Positions 8,238 through 17,261 of a stretch of DNA of 64,000 nt are shown one piece after another. The notes under the pieces were generated by a model. The model searched no databases. It saw only the letters and a program-made list of their open reading frames with translations, and was not told the origin of the DNA. Made by a program: the position numbers and the translations under genes. The stretch is from the NCBI GenBank assembly GCA_016699815.1, contig CP065012.1, positions 1,674,001 through 1,738,000 on the forward strand, written 5' to 3'. The DNA comes from Chitinophagaceae bacterium (GTDB taxonomy: Bacteria > Bacteroidota > Bacteroidia > Chitinophagales > Chitinophagaceae). The stretch's first letter is position 1, and the number at the start of each line of letters is the position of its first letter.

Positions 8238-9866
8238 ATGAGCGCCATTGACTGGACGATATTAATTGTTGTTTTAGCCGGGCTTATTGCTTATGGTATT
8301 TATAAAAGCCATACCAGCAAAAATCTTAATGGGTATTTTCTCAATAATAATAATACGCCCTGGTACCTGGTATTGCTGGGTATAATGGGTACACAGGCAA
8401 GCGCCATTACTTATTTAACCGGCCCTGGCCAGGCCTATACAGATGGCTTGCGTTTTGTACAATATTATTATGGATTACCGCTGGCAATGATTGTGATTAG
8501 TATTTTTTTTGTATCGGTATTTAATAAGCTAAAAGTTTTTACGCCTTATGAGTTTTTAGAAAAAAGGTTCGATGGAAGAACAAGACTGCTCACCTCCTTT
8601 TTGTTTTTAATAAGCCGTGGACTAAGCACTGGTATTAGCATTTATGCGCCATCACTCGTACTAAGTTCATTAATGGGTTGGAATATTTATTTAACCAATG
8701 TAGTTATGGGTGGAGTATTGATTATTTATACCATGAGTGGCGGCGCAAAAGCAGTTGCCCATACCCAGGGTTTGCAAATGATCATCATTTTTCTTTCTTT
8801 ATTTATTATTGGCTATATTATTATTAATATGCTGCCTGCGGGTGTAGGATTAAAAGCGGCAATTGATAAAGCAACCGCTCATGGCAAAATGAATATTATT
8901 ACCACGGGCTTTACTGAAAACGGTTTCAACTGGAAGGATAAATATAATATTTGGAGCGGGCTGATTGGTGGTTTCTTTTTGGCGCTGAGTTATTTTGGTA
9001 CCGACCATAGCCAGGTAGGCCGGTATATTTCTGCAAAAAATGTTAAAGAAAGCCGCCGTGGCCTGCTGTTAAACGGGCTGGTAAAAATACCCATGCAGTA
9101 TTTGGTTTTGATGCTGGGTGTTTTGGTTTTTTCTTTTTACTTATTTAATAAAGCACCGGTATATTTTGATGAAACAAAACAGTTGCAGGCAGAAAACACC
9201 TCATTTGCAGGCGAACTAAAAGCGCTTGAAGCAAAATATAACGCAGCTTTTGAAAATGGAAATATAGATAGCGCCACTGCAATGCGCAGCCAGTATAAAA
9301 CGGTAATGCAACAGGCATTAAATGGCCAGGAGGCAAATGATACTAATTTTATTTTTCTCCGTTTTGTAAAAGATAACCTGCCCGTAGGGTTGATAGGCTT
9401 GTTGTTTGCTATAATATTTCTTTCGGGATGGGGAAGTGTAGCGGCTGCCATTAATTCACTTGCTGCTTGTACTGTTGTGGATTTTCATAAAAAAATGGTA
9501 AAAAGCAGCAGCGATGAAAACGACTACCGCATGTCTCAATGGTACACACTTGCCTGGGGGATTTTTTGTATAGGCGTTGCTATGTTTGCCAATAATATTG
9601 GCAATAGCCTTATTGAAGCCGTAAACATACTGGGCTCTTTATTTTATGGAGTAATTTTAGGCATCTTCCTGGTTGCGTTTTGGTTAAAAAATATCGGCGG
9701 AAAAGCGGTTTTTATTTCAGCCATAGTTTCAGAAATTATTATTCTCCTTATTTACAATGCCGATATTGTTTCTTTTCTTTGGCTGAATGTAATTGGCGCA
9801 ATGCTGGTTATAGCAATTGGTCTGCTGGTTCAGTTTGTACTTGCAGCAGCTAAGAAACCTTCTTAA
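8238..9866 (+). CDS. Sodium:solute symporter (SSS family)
   Basis: A 542-residue polytopic inner-membrane protein with about 13-14 hydrophobic helices. The family pattern TQASAITYLTGPGQAY near residues 52-67, then GLRFVQYYYG, is typical of SSS members related to SglT and sialic-acid transporters. FGTDHSQVGRY near residue 255 and the LSGWGSVAAAINSLA helix also fit. It would couple Na+ influx to uptake of an organic solute. The upstream deacetylase suggests a sugar or derivative, but the sequence does not fix the substrate. The stop codon overlaps by 4 bp the stop of the convergent mechanosensitive channel gene. Confidence 0.88.
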   Translation: MSAIDWTILIVVLAGLIAYGIYKSHTSKNLNGYFLNNNNTPWYLVLLGIMGTQASAITYLTGPGQAYTDGLRFVQYYYGLPLAMIVISIFFVSVFNKLKVFTPYEFLEKRFDGRTRLLTSFLFLISRGLSTGISIYAPSLVLSSLMGWNIYLTNVVMGGVLIIYTMSGGAKAVAHTQGLQMIIIFLSLFIIGYIIINMLPAGVGLKAAIDKATAHGKMNIITTGFTENGFNWKDKYNIWSGLIGGFFLALSYFGTDHSQVGRYISAKNVKESRRGLLLNGLVKIPMQYLVLMLGVLVFSFYLFNKAPVYFDETKQLQAENTSFAGELKALEAKYNAAFENGNIDSATAMRSQYKTVMQQALNGQEANDTNFIFLRFVKDNLPVGLIGLLFAIIFLSGWGSVAAAINSLAACTVVDFHKKMVKSSSDENDYRMSQWYTLAWGIFCIGVAMFANNIGNSLIEAVNILGSLFYGVILGIFLVAFWLKNIGGKAVFISAIVSEIIILLIYNADIVSFLWLNVIGAMLVIAIGLLVQFVLAAAKKPS

Positions 9867-10993
9867 ATAATTGACTTGCTTCCTGAAGGCTCGCTGCCAC
9901 TATTGCCTGAAACTATGGTAATATTATTGCTGCCTGCAGCAAATTGTATTTTTTCTTCTTTAATGAGTTGAATGATGGCCGCATTTATTTTTTGCCTGAT
10001 GGTATTGAACTCCTGTATGCTGATGTTGGGTGTAAAATATTCTAACATAATCACAATTCCGTTTTTGCTAAAATCTGTTATGTAAACCGAAGAGCTGGTA
10101 ATATCATTTGCGTATAAGGAAACAATAAGCTGTTGTATTTTTTCTGTGAGCAATTTAGCAGTATCGGCGCTGGTATTTTCGGATACTTCCAGCTTCATTT
10201 CTACCCTTCTACCGGTGCGAAAGCTCAGATTATCCACCACGCTATCTACCATTTGCTTATTGGGTACGGTAACCAGTGATTTATCAGTAGTGCGAATCCT
10301 GGTATTGCGTAAGCCAATAGTTTCTACTACGCCGCTTACTGCATTTACTTTTACAATATCGCCCACATAAAAAGGCTTGTCTAAAAAAATGATAAAAGAA
10401 GCAATTAAGTTTTCCAGGCTTTCCTTTGCCGATAATGCAACGGCAGCGCCTACAATACTAAGGCTGGTAAGCAGGTAGCTTATATCCTGGTTAAATCCAA
10501 TTTTAAGCGCTAATAAAATGCCCAGTACAATAATAAACGCTTTTAAAAAGTTACGAAAAAATATCACCATCTGGTCGTCGGAGCGGCTAATGGTTTTGCT
10601 GGCCTTTTGGGTGAGGATGAGGCTGATAAAATCTACAATAGACAGGCAAAGCCGGATGAAACTAAATACAAAAATTAGTACAGCAATTTTCTCCAGTATT
10701 TTGTCGAAAGAAAATTTATAAATTTTAAAATCCAAAAATTGCGGATAATTCAAACGGCTTATTGTAGCAAGAGCAACGCATATCAATATAAACCAACCGA
10801 GTGGTTTTAATAAAAGATAAATAAATTGTTTGCGGTCAATTTCTTTCCAAATTAATTTTACCGGGTAATACAGTATGTTGGCAATACTTTGCGTAACAAA
10901 TTTTTTGAGCAGGTAAACGGCTAGTATTACACCCAGTACTACGAGGTAGCTTTTTATGGTATTATCAAGAAAATAATGGTCTAAAAAATCCAT
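9863..10993 (-). CDS. MscS-family small-conductance mechanosensitive channel
   Basis: A 376-residue membrane protein with four or five N-terminal helices followed by the MscS pore helix and beta domain. GAAVALSAKESLENLIASFIIFLDKPF-type sequence around residues 195-220 is the pore-lining TM3 region with Ala/Gly spacing, and the beta domain follows with YVGDIV and VPNKQMVDS. It opens under membrane tension to release solutes during hypo-osmotic shock. The start is an ATG 3 bp beyond the end of the upstream hypothetical gene, so the two are probably co-transcribed with lpxH. Confidence 0.9.
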   Translation of the reverse strand: MDFLDHYFLDNTIKSYLVVLGVILAVYLLKKFVTQSIANILYYPVKLIWKEIDRKQFIYLLLKPLGWFILICVALATISRLNYPQFLDFKIYKFSFDKILEKIAVLIFVFSFIRLCLSIVDFISLILTQKASKTISRSDDQMVIFFRNFLKAFIIVLGILLALKIGFNQDISYLLTSLSIVGAAVALSAKESLENLIASFIIFLDKPFYVGDIVKVNAVSGVVETIGLRNTRIRTTDKSLVTVPNKQMVDSVVDNLSFRTGRRVEMKLEVSENTSADTAKLLTEKIQQLIVSLYANDITSSSVYITDFSKNGIVIMLEYFTPNISIQEFNTIRQKINAAIIQLIKEEKIQFAAGSNNITIVSGNSGSEPSGSKSII

Positions 10994-10996
10994 GCG

Positions 10997-11857
10997 TTAT
11001 AAATTATAAATCTCCAGTCCTTCTTTTTTTAAGATATAGATTTTACCGTTCATGGCTTTTATGCTGATGCAATCTTTCCACTGTTGCGGCATTTTGTAAA
11101 TTGCTTCTTTTTGCAGTTGAGTACGATACACATGCAGCCGGTTGTTCTCAAAGCCGTAAAGGTTATTGCCCGAAAAACTAATGTTAGCCCAGTTTTTAAA
11201 AGGTAAATTGCTTTTGTAAGTTCCGTAGTAATCAAAAACAAAAAAGCCAAGCGCTTTGTCGTAAAGGTAAACAAAGTTATTATGGTCGGTAATGGAACTT
11301 ACCTGCGGCGTTGCACCGGGGAACATTCGCATGTCGTTGGTTTGCTGCAAAAGCTTGCCCTGCTCACTAATTTTTTTTAAGGTAAAATCCTGTTCATCAA
11401 ACACCCAAATATTGTTGTCATAAGCATTGGCAATGGCGTTTACACTAAAAATACCCTGTTTCCTTAAGTTCATGCTGTTTCTAAGCGTAAGCATTTTATC
11501 TAACGAAACAATTGTTGCATAGCTTTTATAAAAAAGCAAAACCTTTAAAGGGTTGCTTACATCCATCAAATTGAGGCTGCCATATTTTTTTACATCATTA
11601 AAAACGGATAGAGAATCGCCATTGGGATTAAATTTTTTTAACTGGCCAGATTCGCCAAGCAGGTAAATACAGTTGAGGTTATCTACTTCAAGCAGGCTGT
11701 AATTACCTGCAATAAATTTTTCCGGAGCTTGGTTGATGTTGAGAATAATTTCGGGTGTACTGTTGTTACCGCTGTCTGTTATAGGTTGGCTTTGGGCACA
11801 GGAGTATTGCTGGAGCAGTAAAAGGGAAAAAACACTATAAAGCAAAACTGGTTTCAA
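10997..11857 (-). CDS. Exported hypothetical protein, propeller-like
   Basis: A 286-residue protein with an N-terminal hydrophobic signal (LLYSVFSLLLLQQYSCAQ). The rest has short repeating units of the type x-NCIYLLGESGQLKKFNPNG and NNIWVFDEQDFTLKKIS, about 45 residues apart, resembling blades of a TolB/NHL-like beta propeller. No specific family is recognised. The only start after the in-frame stop is a TTG at 11855-11857, 8 bp after the lpxH stop, which implies translation coupled to lpxH. Its position between lpxH and an MscS channel suggests an envelope location but no function. Confidence 0.7.
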   Translation of the reverse strand: MKPVLLYSVFSLLLLQQYSCAQSQPITDSGNNSTPEIILNINQAPEKFIAGNYSLLEVDNLNCIYLLGESGQLKKFNPNGDSLSVFNDVKKYGSLNLMDVSNPLKVLLFYKSYATIVSLDKMLTLRNSMNLRKQGIFSVNAIANAYDNNIWVFDEQDFTLKKISEQGKLLQQTNDMRMFPGATPQVSSITDHNNFVYLYDKALGFFVFDYYGTYKSNLPFKNWANISFSGNNLYGFENNRLHVYRTQLQKEAIYKMPQQWKDCISIKAMNGKIYILKKEGLEIYNL

Positions 11858-11865
11858 TGGCTTGG

Positions 11866-12645
11866 TTATTTAAAGTAAAGCAGTTCAATATTTGTACCAT
11901 TAAATACTGCGTAACTGTTATATTTTATCCATTCGCCCAAATTAATGTACCTGCTGTTTTGCGGCAAAGCAACATCAATAGGTAAATGCCGGTGACCAAA
12001 AATAAAAAAATCAAAATATTGTTTTTGTAATACTTCCTTAGCATAAATAATGAGCCATTCATTTTCTTCACCCATAAAAGTTTCATTTACCGAGCCGGTT
12101 TTAATACGGCTTTTGCGGCTTAAATAATTGGCAAGCCCAATGCCAATATAGGGTGGTAAAACGCCAAACATCCATTTGCAAATGGGGTTTCGGAAAACTT
12201 TTTTAATAAACTTATATCCTTTATCGCCAGGGCCAAGGCCATCGCCATGGGCAATAAAAAACTTTTTGCAGTTAAACTCAAAGGTTTTGGGTTCAAAGTA
12301 AACAGGTATATTCAGCTCCTGCTGAAAATAATTTTTCATCCACATATCATGGTTGCCAACAAAAAAATGAATGGCTATTCCACTATCGGTTAACTCTGCT
12401 AATTTACCTAGCAGGCGCACGTAGCCTTTGGGCACTACAGTGCTGTACTCAAACCAAAAATCAAACATATCACCCACAATAAAAATTACTGAAGCATCAT
12501 TTTTAATACGGTCTAAAAAACGGCAAATGCGTTTTTCCCGCTCAAGGCTACTTTGTGCATTTGGTGCACCAAGGTGAAAATCGGAAAGAAAATATATATT
12601 TTTTTGCTGCTGCAAACGGCAATTAGTAATTTTTGGGTTAATCAA
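11866..12645 (-). CDS. lpxH: UDP-2,3-diacylglucosamine diphosphatase (lipid A synthesis)
   Basis: The protein cleaves UDP-2,3-diacylglucosamine to lipid X, the fourth step of lipid A synthesis. Calcineurin-type phosphoesterase motifs are all present: DFHLGAP, GDMFDFWFE, GNHDMW, a later HGDGLGPGDKGYK and FGHRHLP. No ATG occurs before the first motif. In-frame options are TTG at 12645 (259 residues) or TTG at 12615; a TAA at 12652-12654 bounds the frame. It is followed within 8 bp by the propeller-like hypothetical. LpxI-type alternatives lack these motifs, so the assignment is firm. Confidence 0.88.
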   Translation of the reverse strand: MINPKITNCRLQQQKNIYFLSDFHLGAPNAQSSLEREKRICRFLDRIKNDASVIFIVGDMFDFWFEYSTVVPKGYVRLLGKLAELTDSGIAIHFFVGNHDMWMKNYFQQELNIPVYFEPKTFEFNCKKFFIAHGDGLGPGDKGYKFIKKVFRNPICKWMFGVLPPYIGIGLANYLSRKSRIKTGSVNETFMGEENEWLIIYAKEVLQKQYFDFFIFGHRHLPIDVALPQNSRYINLGEWIKYNSYAVFNGTNIELLYFK

Positions 12646-12728
12646 CCTTTGTTATGGAATGCAAAGGTCTGCATTAAAATTTACCTGTAAGGTAATATTT
12701 TTTTTAAGGGAACTTAATGCTGCAAAAT

Positions 12729-13157
12729 TCAGGGTTTATTTTTTCCCTGTAAGTAACGGAGTACATCACCAATAGGGATATGCATCATGCCCTCTATCTT
12801 CCCATTGTACCAATATACCCATGCTTTTGAGGCTTGCCCTTTTACAAATACATCGGCAAGCTGCCTACGGTAAAGTGGCGTTTCGCCCTCTTCGGTATTG
12901 ATACCTTCATAATCATCCAACTGGCCCAGCACCCAGGAAAACTCATCTATGTTATTGATTACATACAATTCGCCGGTAATAAAATCATCACTTGTAGTTT
13001 CTACGGCTACAGGGTAAGCGCCATTATCATATAATTTTCCCCTTACTACAGCTTCACCTACCAGGTGAAAATAGCGGGTGAGGTAATCGTATGCAGGGTT
13101 TCTGAAGCCGCTTCTTAGCGAGCCGTAAACAAAAAGTTGGTAGGAAGGAGAATCCAT
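12729..13157 (-). CDS. Gamma-glutamylcyclotransferase-like (GGCT/AIG2 family) protein
   Basis: A 142-residue single-domain protein. The signature YGSLRSG near residue 11 is the substrate-binding loop of the GGCT/AIG2 fold. The later GELYVINNIDEFSWVLGQLDDYEG contains the family's L-D-x-x-E catalytic-type acidic segment. Members release 5-oxoproline from gamma-glutamyl amines or are uncharacterised (YtfP-like). It lies between the LUD-domain gene (45 bp) and lpxH (83 bp) on the same strand. The substrate is not predictable. Confidence 0.82.
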   Translation of the reverse strand: MDSPSYQLFVYGSLRSGFRNPAYDYLTRYFHLVGEAVVRGKLYDNGAYPVAVETTSDDFITGELYVINNIDEFSWVLGQLDDYEGINTEEGETPLYRRQLADVFVKGQASKAWVYWYNGKIEGMMHIPIGDVLRYLQGKNKP

Positions 13158-13202
13158 AAAAATATTTTTAAAAAGTAAAAACTAAATAATCTCAAATACA
13201 TT

Positions 13203-13826
13203 TCAGCCTTCTTCCACCAAAAAGCAATACGCTTCTTTTGGACCATGTACGCCGGTTACCAATGTTTTTTCAATATCGGCGGTACGGCTTGGGCCGGTAG
13301 CAAAAGAGATAAATGAGGGAAGGTTGTTTTTGTATTTTTCTTTTAAAAATACCAGGGCATCTTCAATATCAAATACCAGCTGGTGGTTATAAGCAATGCA
13401 AATGTGTATGGGTGCATATACGCTTTCGGTACGGCCATCGGTTTGTTTTGCACTTAATACCACACTGCCAGTTCTGGCCACAAGGTATTCGCAACCGGTT
13501 ACGGAGCAATCGCAACTTTCCAGGTTGTGGTAAGGCTTTATGCCAGCCTGCAATAATAATGGCCTCAATTTTTCATCGGAGCAATAAATATTGATGAAAC
13601 CCTTTTCTGCAAATAATGCTGCAAGGTGGTTGCACAGTTCGCTTTCATTAATGCAATAAGCAAACCTGCCCTGTAGTTTTGTAAATTCCTGGGCAAAGAG
13701 TACGGCATCATCTTCAGCGCCTTGTACAAATACTTTTTCGCTTTCAATTGTACGGTCAAAAGGAACAGGCACCGGTTTTTCCAGCGCCTGTTTAATTTTT
13801 TGTAAAATATTTTCCCTTGCAGACAT
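13203..13826 (-). CDS. lutC: LUD-domain protein LutC (lactate utilisation)
   Basis: A 207-residue LUD/YkgG-domain protein. It starts MSARENILQKIKQAL and has the family segments CDCSVTGCEYLVARTGSVV and SFISFATGPSRTADIEKTLV near the C-terminus, including the conserved GPSRTADIE. In Bacillus the LutABC complex oxidises L-lactate; LutB here is encoded 45 kb away (58568) and no lutA is visible. It is 14 bp downstream of ftsH, an arrangement often seen in Bacteroidota, so it is probably co-transcribed with ftsH. Confidence 0.82.
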   Translation of the reverse strand: MSARENILQKIKQALEKPVPVPFDRTIESEKVFVQGAEDDAVLFAQEFTKLQGRFAYCINESELCNHLAALFAEKGFINIYCSDEKLRPLLLQAGIKPYHNLESCDCSVTGCEYLVARTGSVVLSAKQTDGRTESVYAPIHICIAYNHQLVFDIEDALVFLKEKYKNNLPSFISFATGPSRTADIEKTLVTGVHGPKEAYCFLVEEG

Positions 13827-13840
13827 AAATTATTGCAATT

Positions 13841-15949
13841 TTAAATAGCCGGTGGGTTATTGAGTTCTTCGGGAATGGTTTGTTGCGATACATCAGGCGC
13901 TACTAAATCTTCAGGTTGTACCTGCCCGTTTTCATTATCGGTCAAAAGCTTTTTTTCTTCAAATGGGCGTTTGCCAATTAGGGTTTCCACATCTGTTTTA
14001 AACAACACTTCTTTTACCAGTAATTCTTTGGCTAATTTTTCTACTGCCCATTTTTTTTCTGTAAGCAGTGCCTTAGTTTTTTCGTAAGCTCCGTCAATAA
14101 GTTTCCGCACTTCTTCATCAATCATTTTGCCGGTTTCTTCACTATAGGGTTTGGTGAAATAGTTTTCCTGGTTGGGGTCGTAAAAGCTAATATTGCCTAT
14201 CTTATCGTTCATGCCGTAAGTGGTAACCATGCTGTAAGCAATTTTAGTAATTTGCTGCAAGTCATTACTCGCTCCGGTGCTTATTTTTCCAAAGAAAATT
14301 TCTTCGCTTGCCCTGCCGCCAAGGGTCATACAAATTTGATCTAAAAGCTGATCGGTATTGTAAAGGTATTGCTCCTTGGGTGTGTATTGGGCATAGCCCA
14401 AAGCCGCCGTACCTCTTGGTACAATGGTTACTTTTAAAAGCGGGTAAGCATGCTCCAGAAACCAGCCGCAAATTGCATGTCCAGCTTCATGATAAGCAAT
14501 AATTTCTTTTTCTTCAGGGGATATGAGTTTGTTCTTTTTTTCCAGTCCGCCAATTACCCTGTCTATAGCATCCTGAAAGTCGCTCATATCTACAGCTTCT
14601 TTATTTTTTCTTGCGGCAATTAATGCAGCTTCATTACATACGTTGGCTATATCTGCTCCGGCAAAGCCCGGTGTTTGCTCGGCCAGTTTATGAATGTCCA
14701 GCGTTTGCGAAACTTTAATTGGTGCAAGATGCACTTTAAAAATAGCTTCCCTGCCAACCAAGTCGGGTCGGTCAATGGTTATTTGCCTGTCGAACCTGCC
14801 GGGGCGTAGCAATGCAGTATCCAATACATCGGGCCTGTTGGTTGCTGCAAGTATAATAATTCCCAGGTCGGTACCAAAGCCATCCATTTCTACAAGCAAT
14901 TGGTTAAGGGTGTTTTCCCTTTCATCGTTGCTCATCATTACATTTTTTCCCCTGGCACGGCCAATGGCATCTATTTCATCTATAAAAATAATGCAGGGCG
15001 CTTTTTCCCTGGCTTGTTTAAAAAGGTCACGTACACGGCTTGCGCCTACACCTACAAACATTTCCACAAAGTCGCTACCACTGAGGCTAAAGAAGGGTAC
15101 CTGTGCTTCGCCGGCAACAGCTTTTGCCAGCAATGTTTTACCGGTGCCCGGAGGTCCAACCAGCAACGCACCTTTGGGGATTTTACCACCGAGCGCTGTA
15201 TATTTTTTTGGATTTTTTAAAAAATCAACAATTTCCATTACTTCTACTTTGGCTTCATCGAGGCCGGCCACATCGCTAAAATTAATATTTACCCTTGTGC
15301 CTTTGTCAAATAGTGTGGCTTTTGATTTGCCTATGTTAAAAATGCCTCCCGGTCCGCCGCTTCCTCCAGAACCCAGCTTTCTCATGGTTACTAAAAACAA
15401 TAAACCAATTAAAAAGAAGGGAAGTAAAGTACTTAGTATTGAACCAATCAATTCACCTTCGGTTTCTGAATCGCTTTTTACTTGTGCCAGGCCGGGGTTG
15501 CTCTTATAAAAATCCAATAGTTCAGTAACAAAACTTTTAGAATCAATAATAGAAAAATATAATTGGGGCTGTTCTATTTTAGCAGCCATTTCATATTTCT
15601 TTGGATCTTCGGTTGTGTTGAGTGTTTTGGCATACCAGACAGCTTTTTTGGTAAGGCTGTCTTTTTTTACTGATATCCTCACAAGATCTTTATTGCGGAT
15701 TACCATAATCTTGTCCACATCGCCCTGCTTCATCATTTCAAAAAAATCCTGCTGATAAGTTTTTACGCCTGTGCTGTTTACATTGCGCATCAGGCTATAG
15801 GTAATTACCGTAAGGAAAATTATACCGTAAATCCAGTAAATATTGAATTTTGGTTTTTTGTTTTGGGCTTCATCTCCGCCGGGTGTTGTTTGTTTTTCAG
15901 GTAACATTTTTTGTTTGTTATTTTGCTGCTGCTCTCTTTTTTGTGACAT
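13841..15949 (-). CDS. ftsH: ATP-dependent zinc metalloprotease FtsH
   Basis: A 702-residue membrane-bound AAA+ protease that degrades membrane and short-lived cytosolic proteins. Two membrane helices (about 37-54 and 167-188) flank a periplasmic domain. The AAA module has Walker A GPPGTGKT (265-272), Walker B IIFIDEIDAIG (about 320-330) and the second region of homology ATNRPDVLD with LRPGRFDRQ. The M41 protease has HEAGH at 487-491. The N-terminus before the first helix is unusually rich in Gln and Lys. The C-terminal tail after about 645 is acidic and probably disordered. It lies 37 bp downstream of rsfS and 14 bp upstream of lutC. Confidence 0.96.
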   Translation of the reverse strand: MSQKREQQQNNKQKMLPEKQTTPGGDEAQNKKPKFNIYWIYGIIFLTVITYSLMRNVNSTGVKTYQQDFFEMMKQGDVDKIMVIRNKDLVRISVKKDSLTKKAVWYAKTLNTTEDPKKYEMAAKIEQPQLYFSIIDSKSFVTELLDFYKSNPGLAQVKSDSETEGELIGSILSTLLPFFLIGLLFLVTMRKLGSGGSGGPGGIFNIGKSKATLFDKGTRVNINFSDVAGLDEAKVEVMEIVDFLKNPKKYTALGGKIPKGALLVGPPGTGKTLLAKAVAGEAQVPFFSLSGSDFVEMFVGVGASRVRDLFKQAREKAPCIIFIDEIDAIGRARGKNVMMSNDERENTLNQLLVEMDGFGTDLGIIILAATNRPDVLDTALLRPGRFDRQITIDRPDLVGREAIFKVHLAPIKVSQTLDIHKLAEQTPGFAGADIANVCNEAALIAARKNKEAVDMSDFQDAIDRVIGGLEKKNKLISPEEKEIIAYHEAGHAICGWFLEHAYPLLKVTIVPRGTAALGYAQYTPKEQYLYNTDQLLDQICMTLGGRASEEIFFGKISTGASNDLQQITKIAYSMVTTYGMNDKIGNISFYDPNQENYFTKPYSEETGKMIDEEVRKLIDGAYEKTKALLTEKKWAVEKLAKELLVKEVLFKTDVETLIGKRPFEEKKLLTDNENGQVQPEDLVAPDVSQQTIPEELNNPPAI

Positions 15950-15986
15950 TAAGTTTGGGTTTCAAAGGGTAATAAACAGTTCGGCT

Positions 15987-16385
15987 TTAATCGTGCTGTA
16001 TCATGGGCGCATCGCTCCACATTTCTTCCAGTTGGTAAAATTTCCTGGGCTCGGGCAGCATTACATGCACTACAATATTTATATAATCAATCAGTATCCA
16101 TTGCTGGGCTTTTCGGCCCTCGTGCTTAAAGGCAAGTTCGTTACAATTTTTTTTAGCTTCTGCTTCTACATTATCGGCAATGGCTTTTAGTTGTGGGGCG
16201 TTGCTTGCCTGGCAAATCACAAAAAAATCGGCTACTGCTTCAGGTATTTTTCGCAAATCCAGGCTCACGATATTTTCTGCTTTTTTATCTTTTATGGCAG
16301 TAAGGATAGATTTAAAAAGTTTACTATTCCTGTTCAACCGGGCAATATTTTTCTTACGGCTTTGTAATGCGGTGAGGTTGTTCAA
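15987..16385 (-). CDS. rsfS: Ribosome silencing factor RsfS (Iojap family)
   Basis: A protein of up to 132 residues that binds uL14 and blocks subunit joining in starved cells. Family motifs are SLDLRKIPEAVADFFVICQA (about 41-60) and QQWILIDYINIVVHVMLPE with the final ARKFYQLEEMW-like segment. No ATG is in frame. The first possible start is TTG 16383-16385, bounded upstream by a TAA; a second TTG at 16337 would still keep the whole domain. It is divergent from birA across 109 bp and leads the rsfS-ftsH-lutC run. Confidence 0.9.
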   Translation of the reverse strand: MNNLTALQSRKKNIARLNRNSKLFKSILTAIKDKKAENIVSLDLRKIPEAVADFFVICQASNAPQLKAIADNVEAEAKKNCNELAFKHEGRKAQQWILIDYINIVVHVMLPEPRKFYQLEEMWSDAPMIQHD

Positions 16386-16494
16386 ATGTTATTCATTTTG
16401 TTTTAAATTAATACAACTGCAAAACCCGTAAAAAAATAAGTAGCTTGCGGTTTGCGCCAAAATTACTATTTCTTTTTTACCTGAAATATCCCAA

Positions 16495-17253
16495 ATGCAA
16501 GCTTTTGAATTATTTCGCATTTTAGATACTGTGGACAGTACCAACAACTATGCCATGGTACAAATTCATGAAGGATTGGCGAAACACGGAATGGCAGTAT
16601 TTGCAAGGCAACAAACTGCCGGAAAAGGGCAGCGTGGCCGCAATTGGCTAGCCGAAAAGGACAAAAGCATAGCCCTGAGTACCATCATTCAACCCAATAT
16701 GCTCCTTTTGCAGGAGCAATTCATTTTGTCCGCAGCAACGGCATTGGCCTGCGCCGAGTTTTTACAAAAAAAAAACATCTCAAATGTTGCTGTTAAATGG
16801 CCCAACGACTTATACATTAATGACAGAAAGGCAGGTGGAATTTTGATAGAAAATATCATAAAAGGCGCCGAATGGAAATATAGTGTGATAGGAATTGGTA
16901 TTAATGTTAACCAGCAGCAATTTGATGCTTCTATTCCTAATGCAATAAGCCTTTACCAAATTACCAAAAAGCATTATGATTTGTTGGAGATGGCAAAAGA
17001 GCTGTATGAATTACTGTGGCAAAAAATTGATAGCTTAACCCGTACAAATTTTGATCATTTGCTTATAAATTATAATAACTTGCTGTTTCGAAAAAATAAA
17101 ATGGTAAAACTCAAAAAAGGCAATATAGTTTTTGATGCCAAAATTGTTGCCGTAACTCAACAGGGAATTTTATTGGCCGAAACAGGGAATATAATGCAGG
17201 AGTTTGTTTTTGGTGAAGTGGAATGGGTTTTAAGACCGCAAAGAGAAACCTGA
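16495..17253 (+). CDS. birA: Biotin--[acetyl-CoA-carboxylase] ligase
   Basis: A 252-residue class-I biotin protein ligase that attaches biotin to the carboxylase carrier domain. It begins directly with the catalytic domain: STNNYAM, the biotin/ATP loop GKGQRGRNWLAEKDKS and KWPNDLYINDRKAGG, followed by the C-terminal SH3-like part. There is no N-terminal helix-turn-helix, so it should not act as the biotin-operon repressor that E. coli BirA is. ATG 16495 directly precedes the domain. It is divergent from rsfS and convergent with the small metallopeptidase-like gene 8 bp away. Confidence 0.93.
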   Translation: MQAFELFRILDTVDSTNNYAMVQIHEGLAKHGMAVFARQQTAGKGQRGRNWLAEKDKSIALSTIIQPNMLLLQEQFILSAATALACAEFLQKKNISNVAVKWPNDLYINDRKAGGILIENIIKGAEWKYSVIGIGINVNQQQFDASIPNAISLYQITKKHYDLLEMAKELYELLWQKIDSLTRTNFDHLLINYNNLLFRKNKMVKLKKGNIVFDAKIVAVTQQGILLAETGNIMQEFVFGEVEWVLRPQRET

Positions 17254-17261
17254 AAGCTTGT

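Noticed and set aside
9863..9866. The 4-bp gene overlap as a possible programmed feature
   Set aside because: It is a simple convergent overlap of two stop codons, common in compact genomes.
14694..15509. A 271-codon open frame on the + strand opposite ftsH
   Set aside because: It lies wholly antisense to the well-conserved FtsH AAA domain, and its translation is Ser/Pro/Leu-rich with no domain; it is a codon-bias shadow.
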